Below are positions 36,570 to 45,501 of a DNA stretch of 64,000 nucleotides, piece after piece. Numbering within the stretch: the stretch's first letter is position 1; the number at the start of each line of letters is the position of its first letter. Origin of the DNA: Ochrobactrum sp. BTU1 (GTDB lineage: Bacteria; Pseudomonadota; Alphaproteobacteria; Rhizobiales; Rhizobiaceae); NCBI GenBank assembly GCA_018798825.1, contig CP076357.1:62001-126000 (forward strand), written 5' to 3'. The notes under the pieces are model-generated. The model searched no databases, was not told the DNA's origin, and saw nothing but the letters and a program-made list of their open reading frames with translations. The position numbers and the translations under genes were made by a program.

Positions 36570-37763
36570 ATGACACGACACACCACCCGCAGGCGTTGCA
36601 TTTTAGCGGCGGCGGTCTTTTTTGGTCTGCTGGTCGTCTGGCAGCTGTTTTTGCGTACACCGGCGAAGCCTGAACTGGTTACAGCGCAAGTTCGAATGGG
36701 CGACATTGAGGAGGTCGTATTGGCGACCGGGGTTCTCGAACCGCTCGAGCTGGTGCGTGTCGGTGCCCAGGCTTCGGGTCGCGTTGAACATCTGGCGGTC
36801 AAGATCGGTGACATTGTCGAGGCTGGCCAGTTGGTGGCTGAGATCGATCCCCAAACCCGGCGCAATGCCTTGCGGGACCGGGAGGCCGCTTTGGCCAATA
36901 TCCGTGCCGTCCACGTCGCGCGTATGGCTGGTCTGGTGAAGGCCGAAAAGGATTTAGAGCGCCAGCGTGAACTGCTGGCAGGAAATTCGACGCCGCGCGC
37001 CCAGTATGACGCAGCAATCGCTGCGCGAGATAGTATGCGGGCGGAGGTCCGTGCGCTCAAGGCTCAGGTCGCCCAGGCGCAGGTCGCACTGGAGTCTGCG
37101 GGTATTGAGCTTGGTTATACCCGCATTACCGCCCCAATCGCTGGCACCGTGGTAGCAATCGTCACCGAAGAAGGTCAGACCGTCAATGCCTTGCAGACCG
37201 CCCCGACCATCGTCATGATTGCGAGATTAGACACGATGACTGTGCGCGCAGATATTTCCGAGGCTGATGTTGTGCGTGTAAGGCAGGGGCTACCGGTTTG
37301 GTTCAGCATTCTTGGCGATCCGAGACGCCGTTTCGATGGTGAATTGCGCCAGGTGGAACCGGCCCCAGTAACTATCGCCAACGAGAGCAGTATTGCCGCA
37401 AGTGGGACTAGTTCAACCAATGGCGCGGTCTATTACACCGGTTTGATCGACGTGGGAAACGCCGATGGGGTTTTGCGACCTTCCATGACGGCGCAAGTCT
37501 CTATCGTTCTCAGCCGCGTTAGCGGGGCCCTGTTGGTCCCGCTGAGTGCGGTAGAAGGCGCACCTCGGGCGGGCGATATTGCGCGCCTCCGGGTGCTCGA
37601 CGCGACGGGTGAGGTTGAGATCCGGGAGGTGCAGGTCGGCATCGACAACGGCGCGGAGATTCAGATTCTAAGTGGTCTTCAGGCAGATGAGATTATCGTC
37701 CTTGGGGCATCCACAGACGCGCGTATAGATGGCCAGGCTCAGCTGGCCGCGGCGACGCGGTAG
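36570..37763 (+). CDS. macA: MacA-type periplasmic adaptor protein
   Basis: A 397-residue membrane-fusion protein with one N-terminal anchor (about 10-28). The biotinyl-lipoyl halves are VRVGAQASGRVEHLAVKIGD and ITAPIAGTVVAIVTEEGQTV, around an alpha-hairpin coiled coil (about 95-180). A beta-barrel and membrane-proximal domain follow. It links an inner-membrane MacB pump to a TolC-type outer-membrane channel. It lies 9 bases before macB. The upstream 287 bases after the kinase gene hold no gene and probably the pump promoter. The symbol rests on family type, not orthology. Confidence 0.88.
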   Translation: MTRHTTRRRCILAAAVFFGLLVVWQLFLRTPAKPELVTAQVRMGDIEEVVLATGVLEPLELVRVGAQASGRVEHLAVKIGDIVEAGQLVAEIDPQTRRNALRDREAALANIRAVHVARMAGLVKAEKDLERQRELLAGNSTPRAQYDAAIAARDSMRAEVRALKAQVAQAQVALESAGIELGYTRITAPIAGTVVAIVTEEGQTVNALQTAPTIVMIARLDTMTVRADISEADVVRVRQGLPVWFSILGDPRRRFDGELRQVEPAPVTIANESSIAASGTSSTNGAVYYTGLIDVGNADGVLRPSMTAQVSIVLSRVSGALLVPLSAVEGAPRAGDIARLRVLDATGEVEIREVQVGIDNGAEIQILSGLQADEIIVLGASTDARIDGQAQLAAATR

Positions 37764-37772
37764 GGCCGTTCC

Positions 37773-39722
37773 ATGACAGAGCCACTGATCCGCTTACGGG
37801 GGGTATCCCGCGCTTTTCCTGCAGGCGACGAGATGGTGCAGGTGTTAAAAGACGTCGATCTCGACATCGAAGCCGGTGAGATGATGGCAATCATCGGTGC
37901 CTCGGGCTCTGGAAAATCAACCCTGATGAACATTCTTGGCTGCCTCGACCGTCCGACGACCGGCAGCTACTGGATAGAAGGACGCGAGACGTCAAAGATG
38001 GGCGTTGACGAACTGGCTGCGCTACGCCGTGAGCGGTTTGGTTTTATCTTCCAGCGCTATCATTTGCTTGGAGCCCTAAGCGCGGCCAGTAACGTCGAGG
38101 TGCCGGCCATCTATGCCGGACGCAGCCGGTCCGACCGGCATAAGCGAGCCATTTCATTGTTAAGCCGACTGGGCCTCGCCGAGCGGACGGGCAACATTCC
38201 CGGCAAGCTATCTGGCGGCCAGCAGCAGAGGGTGTCGATCGCCCGTGCTCTGATGAACGGCGGCGAGATAATTCTGGCGGACGAGCCGACAGGAGCATTG
38301 GATACGCATAGTGGTGCCGAAGTGATGACAATCCTGCGGGAGCTTCACGCCGAGGGACACACCATAATCCTTGTAACCCACGACAAGAAGATTGCAGAAC
38401 ACGCGGATCGAGTTGTAGAGATCAGCGACGGTGTCATCGTTTCCGACGAGCGTAATATATCCAAGTCAACTGCGGCGGCCCGTCCCATCCGCGAACATGC
38501 AGCCGACGCTGGTTGGCGCGGCGCAATTGACCGGATGAGCGAAGCCTTTCGCATGGCCGGTGCGGCTATCTGGGCACACAAGATGCGTTCGCTTCTCACC
38601 ATGCTCGGCATTATCATAGGTATCGCCTCAGTGGCTGCTATCTCGGCCTTGGGGGCCGGCTCGCAACAACAAATCCTGAGCAGTATCAGTTCGCTCGGCA
38701 CCAATACGATCGAAGTGCGAGTTGGGAAAGGCTTCGGTGATCTTGAAGCGGGCAAGATACGGACCTTGGTACCGGCCGATGCCAAAGCTCTGGCGAACCA
38801 GCCTTATGTCGATAGCGTGACGCCAACTGTCTCGACCAGCGTAACTGTCAAGCGCGCAACCGTGGCAGTCAATGCGTCCGTTACTGGCGTTGGAGCAGAT
38901 TTCTTTCGTGTAAGGGGCCTTGAATTGGCGCAGGGAAAATTGTTCGGTTCCAGCGATGTTACCGCCTACAGCCAGAAGGTAGTGATAGATGCAAACGCCG
39001 CACGAGACCTCTTTCCCGACCGGGTGAACCCAGTGGGGCAGGTCATTCTTCTGGGAACAATGCCAGCGAGGGTGGTGGGCGTGACAAAACAGGAAAACTC
39101 TTTCGGCCCGGCAATAGATACGTTGAGTGTTTATGCGCCCTATACGACCGTTATGGGCCGCATGCTAGGTCGTCCGAACGTCGACGGCATAACGATCCGC
39201 ATTCGTGAGGATGTTGATCCAGGAAATGTCGAGGCCGCGGTTTCGCGCCTCATCGAGCGTCGGCACGGCGCGAAAGACTTTTTCCTAACCAACTCGGCGA
39301 CCATTCGAGAAACCATTGAGACCACCACGCAAACCCTGACGCTGCTGATTTCGTCAGTCGCCGTGATCTCACTGATAGTCGGCGGCATAGGTGTGATGAA
39401 CATCATGTTGGTGTCAGTGACTGAGCGCACCAAGGAGATCGGTGTTCGTGTGGCTGTTGGAGCTCGCCGCAGCGACATCCTCTCCCAGTTCCTAATCGAG
39501 GCCATCTTGGTCTGCCTCGTGGGCGGCTTGATGGGCGTGATAGTCGCTTTCGGGATCGGCACGCTCTTTAACGTGTTGAGCCCCAACTTTAAAATGATCT
39601 TCTCCGCAGGTTCCATTGTAATAGCTTTCGCCTGTTCAACCATTATCGGTGTGGTGTTCGGCTTTCTCCCGGCGCGCAACGCCGCCAATCTTAACCCGAT
39701 CGAAGCCCTTGCGCGCGACTAG
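37773..39722 (+). CDS. macB: MacB-type ABC efflux ATPase/permease
   Basis: A 649-residue fusion. Residues 1-230 form the ABC domain (Walker A GASGSGKST, signature LSGGQQQR, Walker B ILADEPTGALD). Then come a membrane helix at about 275-295 (MLGIIIGIASVAAISALGAG), the large periplasmic MacB_PCD domain (about 300-500), and three helices in the FtsX domain (VISLIVGGIGVMNIMLVSVT and beyond), ending NLNPIEALARD. MacB exports macrolides, lipopeptides or protoporphyrin-like molecules by mechanotransmission with MacA and TolC. No outer-membrane component is in the window. Confidence 0.93.
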   Translation: MTEPLIRLRGVSRAFPAGDEMVQVLKDVDLDIEAGEMMAIIGASGSGKSTLMNILGCLDRPTTGSYWIEGRETSKMGVDELAALRRERFGFIFQRYHLLGALSAASNVEVPAIYAGRSRSDRHKRAISLLSRLGLAERTGNIPGKLSGGQQQRVSIARALMNGGEIILADEPTGALDTHSGAEVMTILRELHAEGHTIILVTHDKKIAEHADRVVEISDGVIVSDERNISKSTAAARPIREHAADAGWRGAIDRMSEAFRMAGAAIWAHKMRSLLTMLGIIIGIASVAAISALGAGSQQQILSSISSLGTNTIEVRVGKGFGDLEAGKIRTLVPADAKALANQPYVDSVTPTVSTSVTVKRATVAVNASVTGVGADFFRVRGLELAQGKLFGSSDVTAYSQKVVIDANAARDLFPDRVNPVGQVILLGTMPARVVGVTKQENSFGPAIDTLSVYAPYTTVMGRMLGRPNVDGITIRIREDVDPGNVEAAVSRLIERRHGAKDFFLTNSATIRETIETTTQTLTLLISSVAVISLIVGGIGVMNIMLVSVTERTKEIGVRVAVGARRSDILSQFLIEAILVCLVGGLMGVIVAFGIGTLFNVLSPNFKMIFSAGSIVIAFACSTIIGVVFGFLPARNAANLNPIEALARD

Positions 39723-39846
39723 GGAAGAGGCTGATCGGCAGCGATGTCGCCGAAACGGTGAGGAACGACGGCAATTAAGGTGGAACGCCGCCTGCTAAGC
39801 CTGTGCCCGTTACAGTCCCGCTGTGATTATTGGATTTGGCGTAGCG

Positions 39847-40734
39847 TCAGGATACTGACGCATGCAAGGCGACATCTAGCGAACGGCGGCCATTGCCAGC
39901 GAGCCAAGGCACGAATTTCACAAGTTCGGGGTTGATTTCGCGCATGAGTTCGAGATCAATCAGCTCTGCAAGCGGCCCGCTTTCCAGGCTCTTTGCCATA
40001 TGTGCGAGGTCAGCGTTTGCAGCGAGAACGTCCTCAGGAAGCCGGTCATAGGTTATTGGGCGACCGGCGGCTTCACTGAGGGCACCCTCAAGCTCGTGTC
40101 CAGTCAGGCGGTCGCTCGCGATCTTAAGGGTTGCGCCGCCAAAACGGGACTTGTTAGAAAACATGGCAGCAACGAACCTGCCGATGTCTTCCACAGAGAT
40201 TAACTGAATGGAATGATGCGGCCGGATAAGGGAAACCAAACGGCCCTCATCCAGACCGAAACCGGGGCGCACCAGCATCTCCATAAAAATCGTTGGTCGG
40301 ATGATAGTGATGGTCATGTCCAGTTGTCGAACATGGGCTTCGATGCGGGATTTCGCATCGAAACGTGGAACGCCTGTCAGTTCATTGCCCACGCTAGCGC
40401 CCGATGAATAAACAAAATGGTTGATGCCCGTTTCAGCAGCAATATCTGCAATCGAGATACCATGACGAATTTCGTCCTCGGCGGCCAGGTTTGCTGGCAA
40501 CACGCTGAAGACACCATAGGCGCCTTTCATCGCCGAGCGGATTACATTGGCTTCTTCAAATGAGCCCTGCACAAGCTCGATTCCAGCATTTCGCAATTGC
40601 ACAGATGCAACTTTGCTGGAATCCTGAACGAGCGCGCGAACGGACCATCCTGCCTTCAACAAGGCTTTGGCGACAGATCCTCCTTGTCTTCCAGTGGCGC
40701 CGAAAACGAGAATGGGATGCTTGCTATTGGTCAT
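39847..40734 (-). CDS. NmrA-family NAD(P)-binding protein
   Basis: The ATG at 40734 follows GAGGGTTTCAA and gives 295 residues. The Rossmann start is HPILVFGATGRQGGSVAKAL, followed by the atypical short-chain dehydrogenase layout of NmrA/HSCARG proteins (VFSVLPANLAAEDEI, HFVYSSGASVGNE, ITIIRPTIFMEML). The catalytic Tyr-Lys pair of classic SDRs is not obvious. Such proteins sense NADPH or act as quinone or azo reductases. It is divergent from an HxlR regulator, a common arrangement for redox-stress genes. Confidence 0.88.
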   Translation of the reverse strand: MTNSKHPILVFGATGRQGGSVAKALLKAGWSVRALVQDSSKVASVQLRNAGIELVQGSFEEANVIRSAMKGAYGVFSVLPANLAAEDEIRHGISIADIAAETGINHFVYSSGASVGNELTGVPRFDAKSRIEAHVRQLDMTITIIRPTIFMEMLVRPGFGLDEGRLVSLIRPHHSIQLISVEDIGRFVAAMFSNKSRFGGATLKIASDRLTGHELEGALSEAAGRPITYDRLPEDVLAANADLAHMAKSLESGPLAELIDLELMREINPELVKFVPWLAGNGRRSLDVALHASVS

Positions 40735-40832
40735 TTGAAACCCTCGCGTTAAACAAGAGCCATCCATATATACGAATAATATTCAGCTGGAAGACGGCAC
40801 ATTTTCCAGCGTTAGTAACAAGGATGATACCT

Positions 40833-41237
40833 ATGGAAGAAGAAATCGATGCTGGCAAAGCGCGCGGACCAGAGAAAGACAGGCAATTCAGGCCCATTCC
40901 GTCAAATGGAGTTTGCAGTCTGCTGAGTGACAAATGGACGGTGCCGGTTCTGTTGCGTCTTTCTATCGCTGAGGATCATCGGCTCCGCTTTTCAATATTG
41001 AGAAAAGAGGTCGGCGAAATCACCCAACGCATGCTGACACGAACTCTGCGCAATCTCGAGCGAGACGGCTTCGTTATACGCCACTATTTCCCTGAAGTGC
41101 CGCCACGTGTCGAATATGAACTGACGGATATCGGCCATGGAGCCTTCCACGCCCTTGAAGGGTTTAATTTATGGTTGCGCAACAATATGGATGTCATCAA
41201 GGCGCGCAGACTGGCTTACGATCGAGTAGAGTACTAA
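40833..41237 (+). CDS. HxlR-family transcriptional regulator
   Basis: A 134-residue winged-helix regulator: IPSNGVCSLLSDKWTVPVLL, FSILRKEVGEITQRMLTRTL, LERDGFVIRHYFPEVPPRVE and YELTDIGHGAFHALE. HxlR proteins respond to aldehydes, quinones or disulfide stress and usually control the adjacent divergent gene, here the NmrA-type protein. AAGGA precedes the chosen ATG by 8 bases; an ATG three codons earlier (40824) is possible. Typical family cysteine near residue 20 is present (VCSLL). Confidence 0.9.
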   Translation: MEEEIDAGKARGPEKDRQFRPIPSNGVCSLLSDKWTVPVLLRLSIAEDHRLRFSILRKEVGEITQRMLTRTLRNLERDGFVIRHYFPEVPPRVEYELTDIGHGAFHALEGFNLWLRNNMDVIKARRLAYDRVEY

Positions 41238-41469
41238 ACCCAAGTCCCCAAGCTGTGCTCAGAGGGTCAAAGGTCGCCTCAGCTTAGCAGAGCTGGTTGC
41301 TACAGATTTTATATTTTTAATTGGTGCGCGTCGGCTATGTGCGATTATTCCGATCGACCACACAACCCTCTGTCAATCCAGGAAGCGGTCAGTCTCATAC
41401 TGCAATGTCACGTGGGCAGCGTCAAAAGTAGTCATTCGATTGAAACCTCCAGGCCGCCCCGCCTTCCCA

Positions 41470-41690
41470 ATTGGAGAATATGCAGTCATGGTGGGCACAT
41501 CCAGCATGGCGATGTATTGTTTCTCGTCTTCGGCGGGTGGGATATCTCCGATGAGCTCCAGAGGATGCGGTTGCTGAACCAATCACCCCATCGAGGCGGG
41601 CGAATTCAACTGCTTATAGGCTTTGCAATAGTCCTCGCTTCAAGATGGCTTCGCTCTTAAAGGCCGTTGCTCGTTTCAGAATATTTGATG
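41470..41690 (-). pseudogene. IS3-family transposase OrfB, C-terminal remnant
   Basis: The minus strand reads VEFARLDGV, then DWFSNR in a second frame, then PLELIGDIPPAEDEKQYIAM with LDVPTMTA in a third. Together these restore the typical IS3 OrfB end (EFxxLDWVDWFNxRRLLEPIGxIPPAEAE). At least two frameshifts are needed and the integrase core is gone. The surrounding 41238-41787 interval holds nothing else I recognise. Confidence 0.75.
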
Positions 41691-41787
41691 GACGCTTCTG
41701 ATGCACTTCTGTTTTCAATCAGCGATCTGACTCTGATTGACTGAACAGTACAGACTTAAGCGACTCCATCAAATCACTGAACGCGCC

Positions 41788-42825
41788 TTATAGTGCGTTG
41801 GCAACCGCAGCGGCCTGACGAAACGAAACCAGCTTTCGGTTCCGCTCGTCCCACAGCACTAGCTTCACGCATTGCAGGCTTTGCCATAGGGTGATCCTGC
41901 CGATTTCGCCTAACTCCGGATGGTCTCGCAGAACCTCCTGTAGGCGATAATAGGGAACCCTGCTGGAGAGGTGGTGCACATGGTGGACGCCAATGTTTCC
42001 GGTTATCCAGCGCAAGACAAGCGGCAGATCGTAATGAGAAGCACCATGCAAGGCAGCTTTCGGAAACTGCCATTCCGGTGCTTTCGACCAGTGCGTTTCC
42101 TCGAACTGATGTTGCACGTAGAAGAGCCAGACGCCGATCGATCCGGCCAACAGAACGATAGGCAGATGGACCAATAGAAACGATACCGGTCCAATTGCCC
42201 AAATCAACAGTGAGGCAACCAACGCCACAACGACGTTGGTAGTCATTGTTGATATCCAGGGGAGGGCGCCGTCGCGCATCATGCCGATTGGCAGGCGTTG
42301 CTGGAACAGAAAAAGCCACGCGGGCCCTAAGCCGAACATGACCAGCGGATGCCGATAAAGACGATAACCCAACCGTCCCCACCAGGAGCGGTCGTGGTAT
42401 TCGCTCACAGTGAGAGTGGTGATGTCGCCAACACCGCGCTGATCGAGATTTCCTGTTGAGGCATGATGAGTTGCGTGCGCCATACGCCAATAGTCATATG
42501 GTGTGAGGGTGAGAACGCCGAGAACGCGACCGGTCCAGTCGTCGAAGCGACGGCGCGCGAAGAAGGAGCCATGGCCACAATCGTGCTGGATAATAAATAG
42601 GCGGAGCAGAAAACCAGCGGCGGGAATAATCATGACCAGGCCCCACCAGAGACCCAAATGCACCGCAAGCCAAGTCAACATCCAGAATACAACGAAGGGG
42701 ATAGCTGTCACTGCGAGTTCGAAGATGCTGCGGCTTATCCGAGGTGTGCGATATTTCAAGAGAACCTTCAGCCAGGCCTTTTCGTCCGAGCTTTCCCCAG
42801 TCTCGGAAATTGTCTCTTTACTCAT
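41788..42825 (-). CDS. Membrane fatty acid desaturase
   Basis: A 345-residue integral-membrane di-iron desaturase (FA_desaturase). All three histidine boxes are present: HDCGH (IIQHDCGHGSFF), HATHH and HHVHH (NIGVHHVHHLSS). Four to five membrane segments separate them. It would introduce a double bond in lipid acyl chains, using oxygen and ferredoxin or cytochrome electrons. Its start overlaps the stop of the DUF4167-like gene by 4 bases, so the two are probably translated together. Confidence 0.92.
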   Translation of the reverse strand: MSKETISETGESSDEKAWLKVLLKYRTPRISRSIFELAVTAIPFVVFWMLTWLAVHLGLWWGLVMIIPAAGFLLRLFIIQHDCGHGSFFARRRFDDWTGRVLGVLTLTPYDYWRMAHATHHASTGNLDQRGVGDITTLTVSEYHDRSWWGRLGYRLYRHPLVMFGLGPAWLFLFQQRLPIGMMRDGALPWISTMTTNVVVALVASLLIWAIGPVSFLLVHLPIVLLAGSIGVWLFYVQHQFEETHWSKAPEWQFPKAALHGASHYDLPLVLRWITGNIGVHHVHHLSSRVPYYRLQEVLRDHPELGEIGRITLWQSLQCVKLVLWDERNRKLVSFRQAAAVANAL

Positions 42826-43148
42826 TGTTGGTGACCTGCCTTCAGTAGGGCTGCAGTTCGATAAAATTGTTCCGCGTGTTGATACTGAATCTTTGCTTCG
42901 ATGTCATCGTCGGCACGCACGCTTTCGGAGGCAAGGAGAATATGCTGTGCGTATCGACGTTTCAGGTTCTCGGAAGCTGTGTTCGCCGCCGCAGTAATAG
43001 CCGGGCAGGTTAGTGTAGGAACGGGGCGAGAAATGCGGTGAGCTGAATTCAATAAAAGATTCAAGCCTTGAACGGCTCGCTCCTCAAAGTTTGTAATATC
43101 AGAAATAATCGACGGCGACTGATGCAGGCTATCTGCAAATAATATCAC
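42822..43148 (-). CDS. DUF4167-like small protein
   Basis: A 108-residue protein with a GTG start. Residues about 60-103 (ENLKRRYAQHILLASESVRA, IQYQHAEQFYRTA) match the core helix pair of DUF4167 proteins, which in Rhizobiales are usually longer basic, RNA-binding-like proteins. The basic N-terminal region is absent, so this is a short paralogue. Its TGA overlaps the desaturase ATG. No strong ribosome-binding site is seen. The link with a desaturase suggests a membrane-stress or cold role, but that is speculation. Confidence 0.6.
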   Translation of the reverse strand: MILFADSLHQSPSIISDITNFEERAVQGLNLLLNSAHRISRPVPTLTCPAITAAANTASENLKRRYAQHILLASESVRADDDIEAKIQYQHAEQFYRTAALLKAGHQQ

Positions 43149-43186
43149 ACTTTAAGGACGGCATCGCGCTAATATCTCTGCATATA

Positions 43187-43477
43187 GTGCTATTGAGGCC
43201 GTTTGATGTTTATGCCGCACACAAATATGGCCGTCTTTGTAAATGTGCTTCGAAATCCGTTCCGAGTGCAGATCATGTATGGATTGATTTTCTAGCGTTA
43301 CCTGAAATTGATTTTAAATTTAGGCGGCGAGACAACGCTATATTGGAAAAACTAGCTCAAGTGCATCATGCCTTCGGTCTGGTCCAGTGTACAGGACATT
43401 TTTTCGATGCAATAAATGCGTGGTTCGAAGGACTTGAATCGAGGCCGGGAATGTTGACTGGTTATCTGGAGAATTGA
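43187..43477 (+). CDS. Possible small protein (96 aa, GTG start)
   Basis: A weakly supported frame with no recognisable family, no signal peptide and no clear ribosome-binding site. It sits in the gap between two minus-strand genes and has several aromatic and charged residues in a plausible globular composition (VWIDFLALPEIDFKFRRRDN). It could be spurious. Confidence 0.25.
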   Translation: MLLRPFDVYAAHKYGRLCKCASKSVPSADHVWIDFLALPEIDFKFRRRDNAILEKLAQVHHAFGLVQCTGHFFDAINAWFEGLESRPGMLTGYLEN

Positions 43478-43530
43478 GTGTGCAGCAATCACGGAAGATT
43501 TGCCTTCAAACATGCTGTCGTTTAAACAAG

Positions 43531-43553
43531 CACCCGCGAAATGTCCGCGGGTG
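43531..43553 (-). terminator. Terminator hairpin after the DUF1989 gene
   Basis: CACCCGCG and CGCGGGTG form a perfect 8-bp GC-rich stem with a seven-base loop. On the minus strand it follows the DUF1989 stop by 28 bases and is followed by a T-rich stretch (CTTGTTTAAAC). It fits an intrinsic terminator. Confidence 0.7.
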
Positions 43554-43581
43554 TTGGCTCAGCTAACGCTATTTACAAGTG

Positions 43582-44442
43582 TCAGTAGCCGTGCGTCCCA
43601 TCATAACCGTTGATTTTTGGTGCGAGCCAGCCTTCAGGTTTACGCGTGGGCCGGTAGACTTCAACGATGAGCGGATAACAGGCGGCAGTATCGGATGAAT
43701 GCTCTGAAGAGCAATCGCCGCCGGGGCATGCTGACATACAGCCCAACAAGTCTATTTCAGCGAAGAATTCGATATAGTCCCCGGCGCGAACAGGGCTTGC
43801 TTTCATGAAATATTGTCCTGTATCCCGCGTGAAACCTGTGCACATGAAAACGTTGAGTACATCGTGAACAAAGTTGCCAGCCTCTTCAAGCGACTTGCCT
43901 GTCTCTTTGGCAAAGGCGCGTGTCAGATTGGAGTGGCAACAATGATGATACTGGCCGCCATCGCTTAGCAAATTGTGGGTATACGGATCACAACGCGTTC
44001 CAATGACGTCGTGTACCGAGCCACCAAATTCGTCGAAGCCGTACCAATCCAGCGTGTCATGCGTGATCGTTGCAATGGGACGCAGATATGGCATATTTGA
44101 GAAAAGTTGATCCCCCGGGCCGACATGCGTTCCATTGAGCGCGCGTGTCTTGCCCGTATACAGTCGTTCACGTAGATTTTTGGTGTTGAACAGGTTGAGG
44201 TCACCCACCTGCGAACCTTCGCTACAGATGATGCGGCAGAAGTGTCCTGCAGGCACCTTCCAGCAAGCTGCATCCCTAACCGGAACGACGGTGCGTTCAA
44301 CAAATTCCAGTTCATCGCGCAGCGCCCGATAGGCTGCAAGATCCGGGCGCGGAAGTGTATCGACGGGGTAGCAGATCACAGGCTTGATCGCCTTGCGAGC
44401 AGATGCATCTTCTGGCGCAAGGGTAATGGGCTCAGGTTTCAT
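43582..44442 (-). CDS. DUF1989 (urea carboxylase-associated) family protein
   Basis: A 286-residue soluble protein of the DUF1989 family. It has VPAGHFCRIICSEGSQVGDL, the HVGPGDQLFSNMPYLRPI segment, and a cysteine/histidine-rich series (CDPYTHNLL, YHHCCHSNL, NVFMCTGF, LGCMSACPGGDCSS) suggesting a metal site. Relatives accompany urea carboxylase or guanidine catabolism genes (carboxyguanidine deiminase subunits belong to this family). Here the only neighbour on the same strand is a damaged ABC ATPase, so the substrate is unclear. Confidence 0.85.
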   Translation of the reverse strand: MKPEPITLAPEDASARKAIKPVICYPVDTLPRPDLAAYRALRDELEFVERTVVPVRDAACWKVPAGHFCRIICSEGSQVGDLNLFNTKNLRERLYTGKTRALNGTHVGPGDQLFSNMPYLRPIATITHDTLDWYGFDEFGGSVHDVIGTRCDPYTHNLLSDGGQYHHCCHSNLTRAFAKETGKSLEEAGNFVHDVLNVFMCTGFTRDTGQYFMKASPVRAGDYIEFFAEIDLLGCMSACPGGDCSSEHSSDTAACYPLIVEVYRPTRKPEGWLAPKINGYDGTHGY

Positions 44443-44475
44443 CCCTGTGTTTCTCCTTAATATCGATTGGCGGCT

Positions 44476-45231
44476 CTATACTCTGGCCCATTCCGAAATG
44501 GCATCTAGCAGCTGTTTTGTATAGGGGTGTTTTGGTGATGAAAACAATTCCTCTGTCAGACCGACTTCAACAAGTTTTCCGTTTTGCATAACACCAACTG
44601 CAAGATCATGGGATATGAAAAGATATGTCAATCCCATTTGCTGCTGTAGTCGCGGCAATAGCCTTAATATTTGATCTTGAACCAGAACATCCAGCGCCGA
44701 TACTGGTTCGTCCAGAATAATCAGCTCAGGTTGCAGAGCTAATGCTCTTGCAATAGCAAAACGCTGCCGCTGGCCGCCCGACAGCTCTCTTGTACGATGA
44801 GAGAGGTAACTATGATCGAGGGCTACTTGTGCAAGGAGCTCTTCCGCACGGTTCCTCTGATCCTTTCGTGAGCCAATACGGAAAGCCCGTAAGGGCTCCA
44901 TGATAAACTCGGCGACATTAAATCTTGGATCGAGCGAGCTGAATGGGTTTTGGTGCACGAATTGAATCTTGCGCCTGATATCAAAAATGTCGCGTCCCCG
45001 CAGAGCGCTAATATCTCGTCCGCCGCTCAATACTCTTCCACTGCTAGCACGTTCGAGCTGTGCAGCAATACGGGCCGTTGTGGTCTTCTCTGATCCAGAC
45101 TCCCACACTAACCCGAAAGTTGTCCCTGCATAAACTGACAACGATACTTCATCAACGGTAACAGTTTTTCCGCCGGTCTTGCTATTGAATGTTTTATTTA
45201 TGTTTAGGAGCTGCAGATACGGCATCCTCAT
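44476..45231 (-). pseudogene. Oligopeptide-type ABC ATPase, degenerate
   Basis: A 251-codon open frame resembling DppF/GsiA C-terminal ATPases ([50 protein letters not shown]). Key residues are damaged. Walker A reads WESGSEKTT where GESGSGKTT is expected, so the Gly before the catalytic Lys is replaced by Glu. After the H-loop FISHDLAV about ten residues are missing before [13 protein letters not shown] hydrolysis is therefore unlikely. No permease or binding protein lies beside it. I class it as a recently inactivated gene, although the frame is still open. Confidence 0.7.
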
Positions 45232-45501
45232 ATTGCTCTTCTTGGTGTTGCATTTGAGTCTGAATCAATTCAATTGTTAAGGACGACCACCAATTATGCG
45301 TCCTTTCCACTTTGAGCGCGTTGGTATAATAAGATAAGCGCTGGAAGTGCGTAATTTGGAAAAAAATTCCCCATTCGTGCCGTAAATCATTACATCGCTA
45401 CTTTGCCCGGGGCGGGTCAACCTGTCAGTTTTATCCACCTCCGACTACCCGTTCAGCGTTTATCTGAAACCAAATCCTGTTTACCTGCAAAGAGAACTGT
45501 A

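Noticed and set aside
36170..37060. A 296-codon open frame antisense to the kinase end and macA
   Set aside because: It is Ser/Arg-rich, spans a gene boundary, and both plus-strand genes are conserved.
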